From NCBI RefSeq assembly GCF_004761865.1, contig NZ_SJDM01000003.1, positions 83,218 through 147,217 of the forward strand: 64,000 nt of DNA, given 5' to 3'. Both the position numbers and the translations under genes were made by a program. This DNA comes from Crenalkalicoccus roseus. Lineage in GTDB: Bacteria; Pseudomonadota; Alphaproteobacteria; Acetobacterales; Acetobacteraceae. Under the pieces are notes generated by a model, which worked only from the letters and a program-made list of their open reading frames with translations, made no database searches and was not told the DNA's origin. Below, piece after piece: positions 8,700-21,775 of this stretch (the first letter of the stretch is position 1; each line of letters begins with the position of its first letter).

Positions 8700-9956
8700 A
8701 TGAGCAAGTCCGGCGACTCGAAGAACACCCTGTACTGCTCGTTCTGCGGCAAGTCGCAGCACGAGGTCCGCAAGCTCATCGCCGGACCGACCGTGTTCAT
8801 CTGCGACGAATGCGTCGAGCTGTGCATGGACATCATCCGCGAGGAGCACAAGACGCACCTCGTGAAGTCCCGCGACGGGGTGCCGACCCCCAAGGAGATC
8901 TGCAAGGTCCTGGACGATTACGTGATCGGCCAGGAACACGCGAAGAAGGTGCTCTCCGTTGCGGTGCACAACCACTACAAGCGGCTGGCGCACGGCGCGA
9001 AGAACAACGACGTCGAGATCGCCAAGTCCAACATCCTGCTGATCGGCCCGACCGGCAGCGGCAAGACGCTGCTGGCCCAGACGCTGGCGCGCATCCTCGA
9101 CGTGCCCTTCACCATGGCCGACGCGACCACGCTGACCGAGGCCGGCTACGTGGGCGAGGATGTGGAGAACATCATCCTCAAGCTGCTGCAGGCTGCCGAC
9201 TACAACGTGGAGCGGGCGCAGCGGGGCATCGTCTACATAGACGAGGTGGACAAGATCAGCCGCAAGTCGGACAACCCCTCCATCACCCGCGACGTGTCGG
9301 GCGAGGGCGTGCAGCAGGCGCTGCTCAAGATCATGGAGGGCACCATCGCCTCCGTCCCGCCGCAGGGCGGGCGGAAGCACCCGCAGCAGGAATTCCTGCA
9401 GGTGGACACCTCCAACATCCTGTTCATCTGCGGCGGCGCCTTCGCGGGGCTTGAGAAGATCATCGCCGCGCGCGGCAAGGGCTCCGGCATCGGCTTCGGC
9501 GCCGAGGTGCGCAGCCCCGATGAGCGGCGCACGGGCGCGATTCTGCGCGAGGTGGAGCCCGAGGACCTGCTGAAATTCGGCCTGATCCCGGAGTTCATCG
9601 GCCGCCTGCCGGTGATCGCCACACTCGACGACCTCGACGAGAAGGCGCTGATCGAGATCCTGACTAAGCCCAAGAACGCCCTGGTCAAGCAGTACCAGCG
9701 GCTGTTCGAGATGGAGGGGACGAAGCTCACCTTCACCGAGGACGCGCTCAGGTCGGTGGCGGCGCGGGCGATCCAGCGCAAGACCGGGGCGCGCGGATTG
9801 CGTTCGATCATGGAGCAGATCCTGCTTTCGACCATGTTCGACCTGCCCGGCCTCGACGACGTGGACGAGGTGGTGGTGAACCGGGAGGTGGCGGAGAGCC
9901 GGGCCAGCCCCCTCTTCATCTATGGCGAGCGGGCGGCCGAGCAGAGCTCGGCTTGA
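8700..9956 (+). CDS. clpX: ATP-dependent Clp protease ATP-binding subunit ClpX
   Basis: 418-residue AAA+ unfoldase that delivers substrates to ClpP. The N-terminal C4 zinc-binding domain (CSFCGK near residue 13 and CDEC near 35) is present, followed by Walker A GPTGSGKT near 117 and Walker [11 protein letters not shown] near 180. The pore loop GYVGEDV and the C-terminal sensor region with [11 protein letters not shown] near 370 are also seen. I chose the ATG at 8700 (MSKSG), which has GGGGAG just upstream, over an in-frame GTG at 8694. A strong terminator follows at 9968, separating it from lon. Confidence 0.97.
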   Translation: MSKSGDSKNTLYCSFCGKSQHEVRKLIAGPTVFICDECVELCMDIIREEHKTHLVKSRDGVPTPKEICKVLDDYVIGQEHAKKVLSVAVHNHYKRLAHGAKNNDVEIAKSNILLIGPTGSGKTLLAQTLARILDVPFTMADATTLTEAGYVGEDVENIILKLLQAADYNVERAQRGIVYIDEVDKISRKSDNPSITRDVSGEGVQQALLKIMEGTIASVPPQGGRKHPQQEFLQVDTSNILFICGGAFAGLEKIIAARGKGSGIGFGAEVRSPDERRTGAILREVEPEDLLKFGLIPEFIGRLPVIATLDDLDEKALIEILTKPKNALVKQYQRLFEMEGTKLTFTEDALRSVAARAIQRKTGARGLRSIMEQILLSTMFDLPGLDDVDEVVVNREVAESRASPLFIYGERAAEQSSA

Positions 9957-9967
9957 TACGGCCGGTG

Positions 9968-9997
9968 CCGGGGAGGGGACAGCCCCGCCCCGGTTTT
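9968..9997 (+). terminator. Intrinsic terminator after clpX
   Basis: CCGGGG-A-GGGG pairs with CCCC-G-CCCCGG around an ACAG loop, a 10-bp stem with one A/G mismatch, followed directly by TTTT. This matches a rho-independent terminator and ends the clpP-clpX unit. Confidence 0.75.
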
Positions 9998-10003
9998 CAA
10001 GAT

Positions 10004-10032
10004 CTTGTTGGGGGGTGCGCGCGGACCCATCT
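10004..10032 (+). promoter_or_regulatory. Candidate sigma-32 (RpoH)-like promoter of lon
   Basis: CTTGTT at 10004-10009 and CCCATCT at 10026-10032 are separated by 16 bases. They resemble the heat-shock -35 CTTGAA and -10 CCCCATnT. It sits just after the clpX terminator and about 90 bases before the lon start, where a lon heat-shock promoter is expected. It was found by eye only. Confidence 0.4.
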
Positions 10033-10124
10033 CCCCCGCATCCCCGCGGCGCCGCGGGCCGTGCCGCAGACCGGGCGTTCCCCGGGGGCGGACCGCGCGC
10101 CGACTGTCCTTCAGTGAGGTCCCG

Positions 10125-12542
<2,418 letters not shown>

Positions 12543-12558
12543 GGGTAGAGGCGGCGGT

Positions 12559-12582
12559 CCGGCGGCGCTTCGGCGCCGCCGG
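12559..12582 (+). terminator. Perfect TTCG-tetraloop hairpin after lon
   Basis: A 10-bp perfect stem, CCGGCGGCGC pairing with GCGCCGCCGG, closed by a TTCG tetraloop, 17 bases after the lon stop. There is no T-run after it. It is exceptionally stable and may terminate or protect the lon transcript. Confidence 0.5.
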
Positions 12583-12638
12583 CGTTGCGCTGATACCGCG
12601 GGTTCGCCCGGAATTCCGGGTCGAACTCCCTGCCACGA

Positions 12639-12668
12639 TTGACGCGTGCAAATCCTGCTGAATACAGT
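12639..12668 (+). promoter_or_regulatory. Candidate sigma-70 promoter of hupB
   Basis: TTGACG at 12639-12644 and TACAGT at 12663-12668 are separated by 18 bases, close to the housekeeping consensus. The position, about 85 bases before the HU start, is suitable. Confidence 0.5.
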
Positions 12669-12751
12669 CACTCCGGGTTTCGCGCCCGGAATCGTCCGGG
12701 GCGCCTCACGCAGCCTTGGAGCGCGTGTCCTCAGGAAGGGGGGTCTTCCTC

Positions 12752-13024
12752 GTGAACAAGCAGGATCTGATCACAGTGGTCGCCGAGGCGGGGGATCTGC
12801 CCAAGGCCAAGGCGGGCGACGTGGTGGACGCGGTGTTCGAGGCAATCACCAAGTCGCTGAAGAAGAAGCAGGAAGTCCGGCTGGTCGGCTTCGGAACCTT
12901 TTCGACCTCGAAGCGCAAGGCCGGCAAGGGTCGCAACCCCCGTACCGGGGAGGAGATCAAGATCCCCGCAAGCATCACCGTGCGCTTCAAGGCCGGCAAG
13001 GGCCTGAAGGAAGCGGTGAACTAG
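12752..13024 (+). CDS. hupB: DNA-binding protein HU
   Basis: 90-residue histone-like nucleoid protein that bends DNA without sequence specificity as a dimer. The sequence starts VNKQDLI, contains GFGTFS near residue 47, and has the DNA-binding arm motif GRNPRTGEEI near 62, all diagnostic of HU/IHF. The GTG start at 12752 is supported by AGGAAGGGGGG about eight bases upstream; the longer ATG frame from 12716 would overlap that site. The order lon-hupB is conserved in many proteobacteria. A candidate promoter lies upstream. Confidence 0.95.
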   Translation: MNKQDLITVVAEAGDLPKAKAGDVVDAVFEAITKSLKKKQEVRLVGFGTFSTSKRKAGKGRNPRTGEEIKIPASITVRFKAGKGLKEAVN

Positions 13025-13029
13025 ACGCT

Positions 13030-13047
13030 GCCGCGGGCCCCCGCGGC
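13030..13047 (+). terminator. Hairpin after hupB
   Basis: GCCGCGG and CCGCGGC form a 7-bp perfect stem six bases after the hupB stop, with loop GCCC. The downstream sequence TGGTTGCTCC has only a weak T content. It probably helps end the hupB transcript. Confidence 0.4.
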
Positions 13048-13222
13048 TGGTTGCTCCACCGTTCGGAACCAGGAAGCGGGGGCTTGCCATCCGCGGCTTC
13101 TTGCTTTTCCGTTTCCGACGCCGGATCCGCGAAGGCGGTCTCGTCGGAGCGGTGGCTCAGTTGCTCGGCAGGGATGTGGAAGCACGATCCCTCCCGATGG
13201 ATCATGCTGTGGCGGGCTCCGG

Positions 13223-13294
13223 GGGCGCTTAGCTCAGTGGTAGAGCGCCTGTCTTACACACAGGATGTCGGCGGTTCGAATCCGTCAGCGCCCA
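13223..13294 (+). tRNA. tRNA-Val (anticodon UAC)
   Basis: A 72-base class I tRNA. The acceptor arms GGGCGCT/AGCGCCC pair, the D-arm is AGCTCAGTGGTAGAGC, and the anticodon stem CCTGT/ACAGG holds the loop CTTACAC, giving anticodon TAC. The T-loop is GTTCGAATC. No CCA is encoded at the 3' end. Confidence 0.94.
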
Positions 13295-13391
13295 GGCCTC
13301 CCTGGGGGGCAGGAAATCGGGCCAAATCCTGTCGTGCCACCCCGCCTTGACAGCAAGGCTGGCAGCCCTTATTTGCCCGCTCCTGTCGCGG

Positions 13392-13468
13392 GCGGGTGTA
13401 GCTCAGTCGGTTAGAGCGCCGGCCTGTCACGCCGGAGGTCGCGGGTTCGAGCCCCGTCACTCGCGCCA
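13392..13468 (+). tRNA. tRNA-Asp (anticodon GUC)
   Basis: A 77-base tRNA with encoded CCA. The acceptor arms GCGGGTG/CACTCGC pair with one G-U. The anticodon stem CCGGC/GCCGG holds the loop CTGTCAC, giving anticodon GTC. It lies 97 bases after tRNA-Val and may be co-transcribed. Confidence 0.95.
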
Positions 13469-13485
13469 CGCGGCATTGTTTCGAT

Positions 13486-13523
13486 CGGCGGCGCCAGCCC
13501 GGGCAGGGATGGCGCCGTCGCCG
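13486..13523 (+). terminator. Candidate terminator after the tRNA pair
   Basis: An 11-bp stem, CGGCGGCGCCA with TGGCGCCGTCG (one G-U), loops over 13 bases. It is followed at some distance by CTTTT. It lies 17 bases after tRNA-Asp and would separate the tRNAs from the nuo operon. Confidence 0.5.
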
Positions 13524-13763
13524 CTTCTGGCCTTTTCGTTGCGCCCCATCGGGATCAGATATCGCCTCTAAGGGCGATTGCCCCCTATGGCGGAGCGGGC
13601 GGGGCGCGGCTAATGTCCGCGCACGCCGCGCTGCGGCATGCCGGCGTCCGAGGCAGGCGCGGCTCGTAGCCTCCGGCGCTGCGCTCGACCCGCGCGAGCA
13701 TCGGCGTGACGGCCCGCATGCCCGCCAAGAGCTGCTCGGCCGCCTGAAGGGACGCGACGAAGC

Positions 13764-14132
13764 ATGACGCAACCGCTGCTGGCAGACTATTTCCCGATCC
13801 TGGTGTTCCTGGCGATCGCGGGCGGCATTGCGCTGGCCATGGTCGGGGGCAGCCTGCTGCTGGCGCGGCAGAAGCCGGATCCGGAAAAGCTCTCCGCCTA
13901 TGAGTGCGGCTTCGAGCCTTTCGATGACACCCGGCGGCGCTTTGACGTGCGCTTCTACCTGGTTGCCATCCTGTTCATCATCTTCGATCTGGAGGTGGCC
14001 TTCCTGTTTCCTTGGGCGGTGGCCCTTGGGGACATTGGCTGGTTCGGCTTCTGGTCAATGATGGCTTTCCTGGGCGTGTTGACCATCGGCTTCATCTACG
14101 AATGGCGCAAGGGCGCCCTGGATTGGGAATGA
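13764..14132 (+). CDS. nuoA: NADH-quinone oxidoreductase subunit A
   Basis: 122-residue membrane subunit of complex I. Three hydrophobic helices are visible (about residues 8-30, 62-85 and 90-110). The conserved loop [20 protein letters not shown] near 47-66 carries the Cys that reports the active/deactive state in related enzymes. It is the first gene of the nuo operon, about 295 bases after tRNA-Asp. I could not recognise a clear promoter in that gap. Its stop overlaps the nuoB start (ATGA). Confidence 0.96.
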   Translation: MTQPLLADYFPILVFLAIAGGIALAMVGGSLLLARQKPDPEKLSAYECGFEPFDDTRRRFDVRFYLVAILFIIFDLEVAFLFPWAVALGDIGWFGFWSMMAFLGVLTIGFIYEWRKGALDWE

Positions 14133-14713
14133 CGGCGCCGGCGCTGGAGAAAGCAATGAGGGCACAAAGCGAAACCATCGCCTGGAACCGCGAGCATCTG
14201 CCGCCTGGCCCGGCGCAGGATGCGGTTGTCAGGGGAATCACCGGCGAGATCGAGGAGAAGGGTTTCGTCGTCGCCAGCCTCGACAAGGTGGTCAACTGGG
14301 CACGTACCGGCAGCCTGTGGCCGATGACCTTCGGCCTCGCCTGCTGTGCCGTGCCGATGATCCATGCCTACATGGCGCGCTACGATCTGGACCGGTTTGG
14401 GATCATTCCCCGCGGCTCGCCGCGCCAGTCGGACGTGATGATCGTCGCCGGGACGCTCACCAACAAGATGGCCCCGGCCCTGCGCAAGGTCTACGACCAG
14501 ATGGCCGAGCCGCGATGGGTGATCTCCATGGGCAGCTGCGCCAATGGCGGCGGGTATTACCACTATTCCTATAGCGTGGTGCGGGGCTGTGACCGCATCG
14601 TGCCGGTGGATGTGTACGTGCCGGGCTGCCCGCCGACGGCCGAGGGGCTGGTCTACGGCATTCTGCAGTTGCAGAAGAAGATCCGGCGGACGGGGACCAT
14701 CCTGCGTGGCTGA
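14129..14713 (+). CDS. nuoB: NADH-quinone oxidoreductase subunit B
   Basis: 194-residue peripheral subunit of complex I that holds the terminal 4Fe-4S cluster N2 next to the quinone site. The cluster ligands are visible as the Cys pair in LACCAVPM, the Cys in GSCAN and the Cys in PGCPPT. I used the ATG at 14129 overlapping the nuoA stop. An ATG at 14156 with GGAGAAA upstream is a good alternative and would remove nine residues. The nuoC GTG start lies inside its last codons. Confidence 0.96.
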   Translation: MTAPALEKAMRAQSETIAWNREHLPPGPAQDAVVRGITGEIEEKGFVVASLDKVVNWARTGSLWPMTFGLACCAVPMIHAYMARYDLDRFGIIPRGSPRQSDVMIVAGTLTNKMAPALRKVYDQMAEPRWVISMGSCANGGGYYHYSYSVVRGCDRIVPVDVYVPGCPPTAEGLVYGILQLQKKIRRTGTILRG

Positions 14714-15392
14714 AGTGATCAAGAGCGCGGCCGAAGCAGGCGCGGTCGCACCGGCCGCTCATGCCGAGCGGCTGCGGATACTGGGTGAGGCCGCCCGTGA
14801 GGCGCTCCTCGAAGGAAGCGTGGAGGAGGTGCGGCTTGAGCGCGGCGGGCACGAGCTGGTTCTGCGCGTGCGCAGGGAGCATCTGCTGCAGACCATGGCG
14901 CTGCTGCGCGACGATCCTCGCTTCGCCTTCGAGCAGCTGATGGACCTCTGCGGCGTGGACTGGCCCGAGCGCGCCGAGCGGTTCGAAGTGGTGTACAACC
15001 TGCTGAGCCTGTCGCTGAACCAGCGGATCCGGGTGACGGTGCGGACCGATGCGGCGACGCCCGTGCCTTCCGTTGCCGCGCTTTGGCCCTGCGCCACCTG
15101 GTATGAACGCGAGGCCTGGGACATGTATGGCATTGTGTTCGAGGGGCAGACCGATTTGCGCCGCCTTCTCACCGACTATGGCTTCGAGGGGCACCCGCTG
15201 CGCAAGGATTTCCCGCTCACCGGCTATGTCGAGGTGCGCTACGACGAGGAGCGCAAGCAGGTGGTCTATCAGCCGGTGTCGCTGACGCAGGACTTCCGCA
15301 ATTTCGACTTCCTCTCCCCCTGGGAAGGCATGACGACCCTGCCGGGGGACGAGAAGGTGCACCTGAACCGCATCGAGGGACCCGAGCCGTGA
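14706..15392 (+). CDS. nuoC: NADH-quinone oxidoreductase subunit C
   Basis: 228-residue 30-kDa subunit of the hydrophilic arm that pairs with NuoD. The signature [16 protein letters not shown] near residue 135 and [13 protein letters not shown] near 163 are diagnostic. The GTG at 14706 overlaps nuoB by eight bases; the longer frame upstream is a shadow of nuoB. The N-terminal 40 residues are an alanine-rich extension relative to short homologues. NuoC and NuoD are separate here, unlike the fused NuoCD of enterobacteria. Confidence 0.95.
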   Translation: MAEVIKSAAEAGAVAPAAHAERLRILGEAAREALLEGSVEEVRLERGGHELVLRVRREHLLQTMALLRDDPRFAFEQLMDLCGVDWPERAERFEVVYNLLSLSLNQRIRVTVRTDAATPVPSVAALWPCATWYEREAWDMYGIVFEGQTDLRRLLTDYGFEGHPLRKDFPLTGYVEVRYDEERKQVVYQPVSLTQDFRNFDFLSPWEGMTTLPGDEKVHLNRIEGPEP

Positions 15393-16666
15393 GCGGCAGT
15401 TCGCACATGGCGTCCGAGGCAGGGCCGATGGCCGCAACCGCGGATCCCGCCGCTCTCGCTTCCGCCACCGAGGTTTCCACGACCCGGACGGTGGAGGTGG
15501 ACAGCCACACCATCAATTTCGGCCCTCAGCATCCGGCGGCGCACGGGGTGCTGCGCCTGATCCTGGAAATGAAGGGCGAAGTGGTGGAGCGTGCCGATCC
15601 GCATATCGGCCTGCTGCACCGCGGCACCGAGAAGCTGATGGAATACAAGACGTACCTACAGGCCATGCCTTACATGGACCGCCTGGACTACGTCTCGCCC
15701 ATGTGTATGGAGCACAGCTTCGTGCTGGCGGTGGAGCGGCTGCTCGGCATCGAGCAGGACATCCCCGAGCGGGCGCGGGTCATCCGCACCATGTTCGCGG
15801 AGCTGACCCGCATCCTGAACCACCTGCTGAACGTCACCACCTTCGCTCTCGATTGCGGAGCTATCACCCCGGCGCTGTGGGGATTCGAGCAGCGCGAGCA
15901 CCTTCTCGAGTTCTACGAGGCCGCGGGCGGCAGCCACTATCATGTCAACTACTTCCGCGCCGGTGGTGTGGCGCGCGACATCCCGCCCGCCCTTGAAGAG
16001 CGAATTGCGGTCTGGACGCGGCAGTTCCCGCGCTTCCTCGACGATCTTGAGGGGCTGCTGACGGAGAACCGCATCTTCAAGCAGCGCACCGTGGACATCG
16101 GGGTGATGAGCGCGGAGCAGGCGATCGCCTGGGGCTTTTCCGGGCCGTGCCTGCGCGCCTCCGGCCTGCCATGGGATCTGCGCAAGGCGCAGCCGTACGA
16201 GATCTACGCCGAACTCGACTTCGACATTCCGGTTGGCCGGCATGGCGACTGCTATGACCGCTTCCTTGTACGCATGCAGGAGATGCGGCAGAGTCTCCGG
16301 ATCGTCGAGCAGTGCCTGAACCGCCTCAAGCCGGGGCCGGTGAAGATTGCGGACAACAAGATCGTGCCGCCGCCTCGGGCGGAGATGAAGCGCTCGATGG
16401 AGGCGCTGATCCATCACTTCAAGCTCTACACCGAAGGCTATCACGTGCCTGCCGGCGCGACCTATACGGTGACGGAGGCACCGAAAGGCGAGTTCGGCGT
16501 CTACCTGGTGGCGGATGGCACCAACCGTCCCTACCGCTGCAAGATCCGGGCGCCCGGCTATGCGCATCTGCAGGCCATGGACGTACTCTCGAAGGGGCAC
16601 ATGCTGGCCGATGCGGTGGCGATCATAGGCAGCCTTGACATCGTGTTCGGGGAGATTGACCGGTGA
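15389..16666 (+). CDS. nuoD: NADH-quinone oxidoreductase subunit D
   Basis: 425-residue 49-kDa subunit forming most of the quinone-binding cavity with Nuo[16 protein letters not shown] near residue 47 is the family hallmark, and GEIDR at the C-terminus is typical. The GTG at 15389 overlaps the nuoC stop (GTGA). ATGs at 15407 and 15428 are alternatives within a low-complexity N-terminal extension. It has an NiFe-hydrogenase-like fold without metal ligands. Confidence 0.95.
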   Translation: MSGSSHMASEAGPMAATADPAALASATEVSTTRTVEVDSHTINFGPQHPAAHGVLRLILEMKGEVVERADPHIGLLHRGTEKLMEYKTYLQAMPYMDRLDYVSPMCMEHSFVLAVERLLGIEQDIPERARVIRTMFAELTRILNHLLNVTTFALDCGAITPALWGFEQREHLLEFYEAAGGSHYHVNYFRAGGVARDIPPALEERIAVWTRQFPRFLDDLEGLLTENRIFKQRTVDIGVMSAEQAIAWGFSGPCLRASGLPWDLRKAQPYEIYAELDFDIPVGRHGDCYDRFLVRMQEMRQSLRIVEQCLNRLKPGPVKIADNKIVPPPRAEMKRSMEALIHHFKLYTEGYHVPAGATYTVTEAPKGEFGVYLVADGTNRPYRCKIRAPGYAHLQAMDVLSKGHMLADAVAIIGSLDIVFGEIDR

Positions 16667-17346
16667 GCGGCGCTGAGGGTCAGGGAGGGCCTGAGATTGG
16701 CGGCGGCTGGGGCGCTTCCCACGCCGCGGATTCCGAGCATCCGGAGCAGCCGGCGCATTTCCACTTCGACGCCGAGAGCGAGGTGCAGATCGAGAAGATC
16801 ATCCGCCGCTATCCGCCGGGCAAGCAGGCCAGCGCGGTGATCCCGCTGCTCTACATCGCGCAGCGGCAGATGAAGCGGCAGACCGGAAGCGCCTGGGTGC
16901 CACGGGTGGCGATGGATGTGGTCGCCGCCCGGCTCGGGATGGCGCCGATCCGCGTCTATGAGGTTGCGACCTTCTACTTCATGTTCAACACCCGCCCGAT
17001 CGGAAAGCATCACCTGCAGGTCTGCGGCACCACGCCCTGCTGGCTGCGGGGATCGGACGAGGTGTTGCGCGCCTGCAAGGATGCCGGTGGGCTGAAGGGT
17101 TATGGCGACACCAGCGCCGACGGCCTCTTCACCTTGACCGAAGTGGAATGCCTCGGCGGCTGCGTGAACGCGCCTGTGCTGCAGGTGGATGACGACTACT
17201 ATGAGGACCTGGATTACGAGAGCACGGTGCGCCTGATCGAGGCGCTGAAGCGCGGCGAGCGGCCGAGGCCGGGCAGTGTCATCGGGCGGCAGGCCAGCGC
17301 GCCGGCGGGCGAGCGCACGACGCTGCTCGACGTGCCGGGGGAATAG
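16663..17346 (+). CDS. nuoE: NADH-quinone oxidoreductase subunit E
   Basis: 227-residue 24-kDa subunit with a thioredoxin-like 2Fe-2S domain (cluster N1a). The four ligands are seen in CGTTPC near residue 124 and CLGGC near 165. A helical bundle precedes it ([19 protein letters not shown]). The first 30 residues and the last 30 look like low-complexity extensions. GTG start in a GTGA overlap with nuoD. It works with NuoF in the NADH-oxidising module. Confidence 0.95.
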   Translation: MSGAEGQGGPEIGGGWGASHAADSEHPEQPAHFHFDAESEVQIEKIIRRYPPGKQASAVIPLLYIAQRQMKRQTGSAWVPRVAMDVVAARLGMAPIRVYEVATFYFMFNTRPIGKHHLQVCGTTPCWLRGSDEVLRACKDAGGLKGYGDTSADGLFTLTEVECLGGCVNAPVLQVDDDYYEDLDYESTVRLIEALKRGERPRPGSVIGRQASAPAGERTTLLDVPGE

Positions 17347-17350
17347 GGTC

Positions 17351-18664
17351 ATGGCGCTTTCCGACAAGGACCGCATCTTCACCAACCTCTACGGCCTGCA
17401 GGACTGGCGCCTGCCGGCGGCGCGCCGGCGCGGCAACTGGGACGGTACGGCGGCGCTGATCGCCAAGGGGCGCGACTGGATCATCGAGGAGGTAAAGAAT
17501 TCCGGGCTGCGCGGCCGTGGAGGCGCTGGCTTCCCGACCGGCATGAAGTGGTCCTTCATGCCGAAGCAGTCGGACGGGCGGCCGCACTACCTGGTGGTGA
17601 ATGCCGACGAGTCCGAACCTGGCACCTGCAAGGATCGCGACATCATCCGCCACGATCCGCATACGCTGATCGAGGGCTGCCTTCTGGCCGGCGTAGCGAT
17701 GGGCGCGCATGCCGGCTACATCTACATTCGCGGCGAGTATTACAATGAGAGCCTGGTCCTGGAGGCGGCGATCGCCGAAGCCTATGAAGCCGGGCTGATC
17801 GGCCCCAACGCCTGTGGCAGCGGCTGGGATTTCGACCTCTACGTGCATCGTGGCGCTGGCGCCTACATATGTGGCGAGGAGACGGCGCTGATCGAGAGCC
17901 TGGAGGGCAAGAAGGGCATGCCGCGCCTGAAGCCGCCCTTCCCGGCAGCCGTTGGGCTCTATGGCGCGCCGACCACGGTGAACAACGTCGAGACCATCGC
18001 CGTGGTGCCGGAAATCCTGCGCCGCGGGGCCGCTTGGTTCGCCTCCTTCGGCCGGCCGAAGAATTCCGGCACCAAGATCTTCTGCATCCAGGGACACGTG
18101 AACAGGCCCTGCAATGTGGAAGAGGAAATGTCCATTCCGCTGCGCGAGCTGATCGAACGCCATGCGGGTGGGGTACGCGGCGGCTGGGACAATCTGCTGG
18201 CGGTGATCCCGGGCGGTTCCTCGACGCCGCTGATCCCAAAAGAGATCTGCGACACCGTCCTGATGGACTTCGACGCCTTGCGCGAGGTGAAGAGCGGCCT
18301 CGGCACGGCGGGGGTGATTGTCATGGACAAGTCCACCGACCTGATCAAGGCGATCGCCCGCCTGTCGCAGTTCTACAAGCATGAAAGCTGCGGCCAGTGC
18401 ACCCCTTGCCGCGAGGGCATGGGCTGGGTGAAGCGCATGATGGACCGCATGGTGGAAGGGCGGGCCGAACTTGCAGAGATCGATGTGCTTGAGGATGTGA
18501 CGCGCCGCATCGAAGGACATACCATCTGCGCGCTTGCCGATGGTGGTGTGTGGCCGGTGCAGGGGCTGATCCGCCACTTCCGCCCGATGATGGAAGAACG
18601 CATTGCGGCCTACAAGGCGAGACGCGGCTCTCCGCAGCCGACACTGCCTATGGCCGCGGAGTAG
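17351..18664 (+). CDS. nuoF: NADH-quinone oxidoreductase subunit F
   Basis: 437-residue 51-kDa subunit that binds NADH and FMN and carries 4Fe-4S cluster N3. [16 protein letters not shown] near residue 55 is the nucleotide/FMN site. [13 protein letters not shown] near 85 and [12 protein letters not shown] near 346 supply the flavin and cluster contacts. The ATG at 17351 lies four bases after the nuoE stop. Length is normal. Confidence 0.97.
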   Translation: MALSDKDRIFTNLYGLQDWRLPAARRRGNWDGTAALIAKGRDWIIEEVKNSGLRGRGGAGFPTGMKWSFMPKQSDGRPHYLVVNADESEPGTCKDRDIIRHDPHTLIEGCLLAGVAMGAHAGYIYIRGEYYNESLVLEAAIAEAYEAGLIGPNACGSGWDFDLYVHRGAGAYICGEETALIESLEGKKGMPRLKPPFPAAVGLYGAPTTVNNVETIAVVPEILRRGAAWFASFGRPKNSGTKIFCIQGHVNRPCNVEEEMSIPLRELIERHAGGVRGGWDNLLAVIPGGSSTPLIPKEICDTVLMDFDALREVKSGLGTAGVIVMDKSTDLIKAIARLSQFYKHESCGQCTPCREGMGWVKRMMDRMVEGRAELAEIDVLEDVTRRIEGHTICALADGGVWPVQGLIRHFRPMMEERIAAYKARRGSPQPTLPMAAE

Positions 18665-18670
18665 CGCGCG

Positions 18671-20716
18671 ATGGTGAAAGTCACGGTTGACGGGATCGAG
18701 GTGGAGGTGCCGAACGGCGCCTCCGTGCTGCAGGCCTGCGAGGCGGCAGGAAAGGAGATCCCGCGCTTCTGCTACCACGAGCGTCTCTCTGTTGCCGGAA
18801 ACTGCCGCATGTGCCTGGTGGAGGTGGAGAGGGCACCAAAACCCGTCGCCTCCTGCGCCTATCCCGTGGCGGACGGCATGAAGGTCTTTACTGACAGCCC
18901 GATGGTGCGCAATGCCCGTCGCGGCGTCATGGAGTTCCTGCTGATCAACCACCCTCTCGACTGCCCGATCTGCGACCAGGGCGGCGAGTGCGATCTGCAA
19001 GACCAAGCCTTCGCCTATGGCATGGATCACTCCCGTTTCCGGGAAGCCAAGCGGGTGGTCAAGGACAAGTATGTCGGGCCGCTGATCAAGACGATCATGA
19101 CGCGCTGCATTCACTGCACGCGCTGCATCCGCTTCATCACCGAAGTTGCGGGAGTGCCCGAGCTTGGTGCCACCGGCCGTGGCGAGGCCATGGAGGTCGG
19201 CACCTATGTCGAAAAGGCGATCACCTCCGAGCTGTCCGGCAACCTGATTGACATCTGCCCGGTTGGGGCGCTGACCAGCCGGCCCTATGCCTTCATTGCG
19301 CGTCCCTGGGAGCTGCGTAAGACCGACAGCATTGATGTGCTGGATGCGGTGGGCGCCAATATCCGTGTGGACACGCGTGCGGGTGAAGTGCTGCGCATCC
19401 TCCCGCGCATCAATGACGAGGTGAATGAGGAATGGCTCGCCGACCGTGGCCGCTTCGCATTCGATGGGCTGAAGCGCCGTCGGCTCGACCGGCCCTGGGT
19501 TCGCCGTGACGGGCGTCTGGTACCAGCGACGTGGAGTGAGGCGTTCACCGCCATCGCCGCCCGGCTGAAGGGCATGTCGGGCGACCGGATCGCCGCCGTC
19601 GTCGGCGACCTGATGGACGCCGAGGCGATCGTGGCGCTGAAGGATCTGATGGCGGCGCTCGGCAGCGTCAATCTGGAGTGCCGGGTGGATGGTGCCGCGA
19701 TTGATGCCTCCCGCCGCGACTTCTACACCTTCAACACCACTATTCCCGGCATAGAGGAAGCGGATGCGCTGCTGATCATCGGCAGCAATCCCCGCCAGGA
19801 GGCTCCGGTTCTGAACGCGCGCATACGCAAGCGCATGATAGCGGGACGCTTCCCGATCGGCTTCGTCGGGCCGCGTGGCCTTGACCTCACCTATCCGCAT
19901 GATTGGCTGGGGGAGGGCGGGGCGACCCTGCGTGCACTCGCCGGAGGTGGCCACCGCTTCAACGAGATGCTGCGCAAGGCGGAGCGACCAATGCTCATCC
20001 TCGGCCGTGGAGCGCTGCGTCGTCCGGATGGCGCCGCGGTCCTGGCGGCCGCTTGGCAGGTGGCTGCAGAGAACAACATGCTCCGTCCAGATTGGCATGG
20101 CTTCAACCTGCTGCATCTGTTCGGCGGGCAGGTTGCTCCTCTCGATCTTGGTTTTGTGCCGCCGCCAAGCGGGCTTCATCCGCAGATCGAGGCGCTGTGG
20201 CTGCTCGGCGCCGATGGAATCGAGCTTGAGCAGATCCCTGAAGGCACTTTTGTCATCTATCAGGGTCATCATGGCGAGGCCGCAGCAGCGCGAGCCGACG
20301 TTATACTGCCTGGCGCTGCCTATACGGAAAAGGATGCGACCTGGGTAAACACCGAAGGGCGCGTGCAGCATGGCAGGCTTGCCGTCCATCCTCCCGGAGA
20401 GGCGCGCGAGGATTGGAAGATCATTCGTGCTATGAGCGAGGTGCTTGGTCGGCGCCTGCCTTACGACAATCTGGTCAGCGTGCGAGCGCGGCTTGTGGAG
20501 ATCAATCCGGCCTTTAGTGTGGCAGGTGGCCTCGAACGGCACGGCTGCGAAGACAGGCGTGGGCCTGCGGGCGATCTGTCGGCGCTCTCCGATGCACCTT
20601 TCGTGATGCCGATCAGCAATTACTGGCAGGCTGACGTGATCAGCCGTGCTTCCGATGTCATGGCGGAATGCGCGCGCACTTACATATCGCCGGCAACGCC
20701 GATGGCTGCGGAGTAG
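18671..20716 (+). CDS. nuoG: NADH-quinone oxidoreductase subunit G
   Basis: 681-residue 75-kDa subunit with an N-terminal 2Fe-2S ferredoxin domain ([16 protein letters not shown] near residue 34), a His/Cys-ligated 4Fe-4S cluster ([15 protein letters not shown] near 98) and a third cluster ([10 protein letters not shown] near 147). A molybdopterin-oxidoreductase-like domain lacking the cofactor follows. The size matches the shorter mitochondrial/alphaproteobacterial form rather than the roughly 900-residue enterobacterial one, and I see no extra N7 cluster motif. It ends six bases before nuoH. Confidence 0.96.
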   Translation: MVKVTVDGIEVEVPNGASVLQACEAAGKEIPRFCYHERLSVAGNCRMCLVEVERAPKPVASCAYPVADGMKVFTDSPMVRNARRGVMEFLLINHPLDCPICDQGGECDLQDQAFAYGMDHSRFREAKRVVKDKYVGPLIKTIMTRCIHCTRCIRFITEVAGVPELGATGRGEAMEVGTYVEKAITSELSGNLIDICPVGALTSRPYAFIARPWELRKTDSIDVLDAVGANIRVDTRAGEVLRILPRINDEVNEEWLADRGRFAFDGLKRRRLDRPWVRRDGRLVPATWSEAFTAIAARLKGMSGDRIAAVVGDLMDAEAIVALKDLMAALGSVNLECRVDGAAIDASRRDFYTFNTTIPGIEEADALLIIGSNPRQEAPVLNARIRKRMIAGRFPIGFVGPRGLDLTYPHDWLGEGGATLRALAGGGHRFNEMLRKAERPMLILGRGALRRPDGAAVLAAAWQVAAENNMLRPDWHGFNLLHLFGGQVAPLDLGFVPPPSGLHPQIEALWLLGADGIELEQIPEGTFVIYQGHHGEAAAARADVILPGAAYTEKDATWVNTEGRVQHGRLAVHPPGEAREDWKIIRAMSEVLGRRLPYDNLVSVRARLVEINPAFSVAGGLERHGCEDRRGPAGDLSALSDAPFVMPISNYWQADVISRASDVMAECARTYISPATPMAAE

Positions 20717-20721
20717 GGAGC

Positions 20722-21732
20722 ATGGACGGATTCCTGGCATCGCCGGCCGGCGTGCTGGTGATTACGGTGGCACAAACCCTAGCCCTTCTGGTGCCGGTGC
20801 TGATAGCAGTTGCCTATCTCACCTGGGCGGAGCGCAAGGTGCTGGCGGCGATACAGCTCCGCAAGGGTCCGAACGTGGTCGGTCCCTTTGGTCTGCTGCA
20901 GCCCTTCGCGGACGCCATAAAGATGCTGATGAAGGAGACGGTGATCCCCTCGGGGGCGAACCGGCTGCTCTTCATCATGGCGCCAATGCTCACCTTCCTT
21001 TTGGCGATGGTGGCCTGGGCGGTCATTCCCGTTCAGGATGGGTGGGCGATAGCTGACATCAATGTCGGCATCCTCTATCTGTTTGCAATCAGCTCGCTCG
21101 GCGTCTACGGCATCATCATTGCTGGTTGGGCATCCAACTCCAAATACGCGTTTCTTGGCGCGCTGCGCAGTGCGGCGCAGATGGTGAGCTACGAAGTCTC
21201 CATCGGCTTCGTCATCGTGACCGTCCTGCTTTGCGTCGGCTCACTGAACCTGACGCAGATCGTCCGAGCACAGGAAAGCGTCTGGTTCTTCATCCCGCTT
21301 TTCCCGATGTTCGTGATCTTCTTCATCAGCGCGCTCGCCGAGACCAACCGCGCTCCCTTCGACCTGCCGGAAGGCGAGAGTGAGCTGGTGGCAGGTTTCT
21401 TTGTGGAATATAGCAGCATGTCCTTCGCCCTGTTTTTCCTGGGCGAATACGCGAACATGATCCTGATGTCGGCGCTGGCAACCATCCTGTTCCTTGGTGG
21501 CTGGTTGCCGCCCATCAACGCCGAGCCATTCACCTGGATTCCCGGCTTCGTATGGTTTGCACTCAAAGTCGCGCTTTGTCTGTTCGTCTTCATTTGGGCG
21601 CGCGCGACCTTTCCACGTTACCGCTACGATCAGCTCATGCGGCTGGGATGGAAGGTGTTTCTGCCCTTCAGCCTGTTCTGGCTCGTGCTGACGGCCGGTG
21701 TCCTCAAGCTGACGGGGTGGTTGCCGGCATGA
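20722..21732 (+). CDS. nuoH: NADH-quinone oxidoreductase subunit H
   Basis: 336-residue membrane subunit that joins the quinone chamber to the proton-pumping arm. The conserved [17 protein letters not shown] near residue 34 and [17 protein letters not shown] near 210 with its charged residues are diagnostic. About eight transmembrane helices are seen. I chose the ATG at 20722, preceded by GGGAG, because the upstream in-frame part belongs to nuoG's other frame. Confidence 0.97.
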   Translation: MDGFLASPAGVLVITVAQTLALLVPVLIAVAYLTWAERKVLAAIQLRKGPNVVGPFGLLQPFADAIKMLMKETVIPSGANRLLFIMAPMLTFLLAMVAWAVIPVQDGWAIADINVGILYLFAISSLGVYGIIIAGWASNSKYAFLGALRSAAQMVSYEVSIGFVIVTVLLCVGSLNLTQIVRAQESVWFFIPLFPMFVIFFISALAETNRAPFDLPEGESELVAGFFVEYSSMSFALFFLGEYANMILMSALATILFLGGWLPPINAEPFTWIPGFVWFALKVALCLFVFIWARATFPRYRYDQLMRLGWKVFLPFSLFWLVLTAGVLKLTGWLPA

Positions 21733-21775
21733 AGCCTCTGCTGAAAAGCGCTCCAATCACCAAGGAAATGCGGCT

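Noticed and set aside
13025..13222. Possible small gene between hupB and tRNA-Val
   Set aside because: Frames are short, on both strands, with no motif or ribosome site. A terminator-like hairpin lies there instead.
17279..20740. 1153-codon minus-strand frame across nuoF and nuoG
   Set aside because: It is antisense to two clear complex I genes; no recognisable protein motifs.
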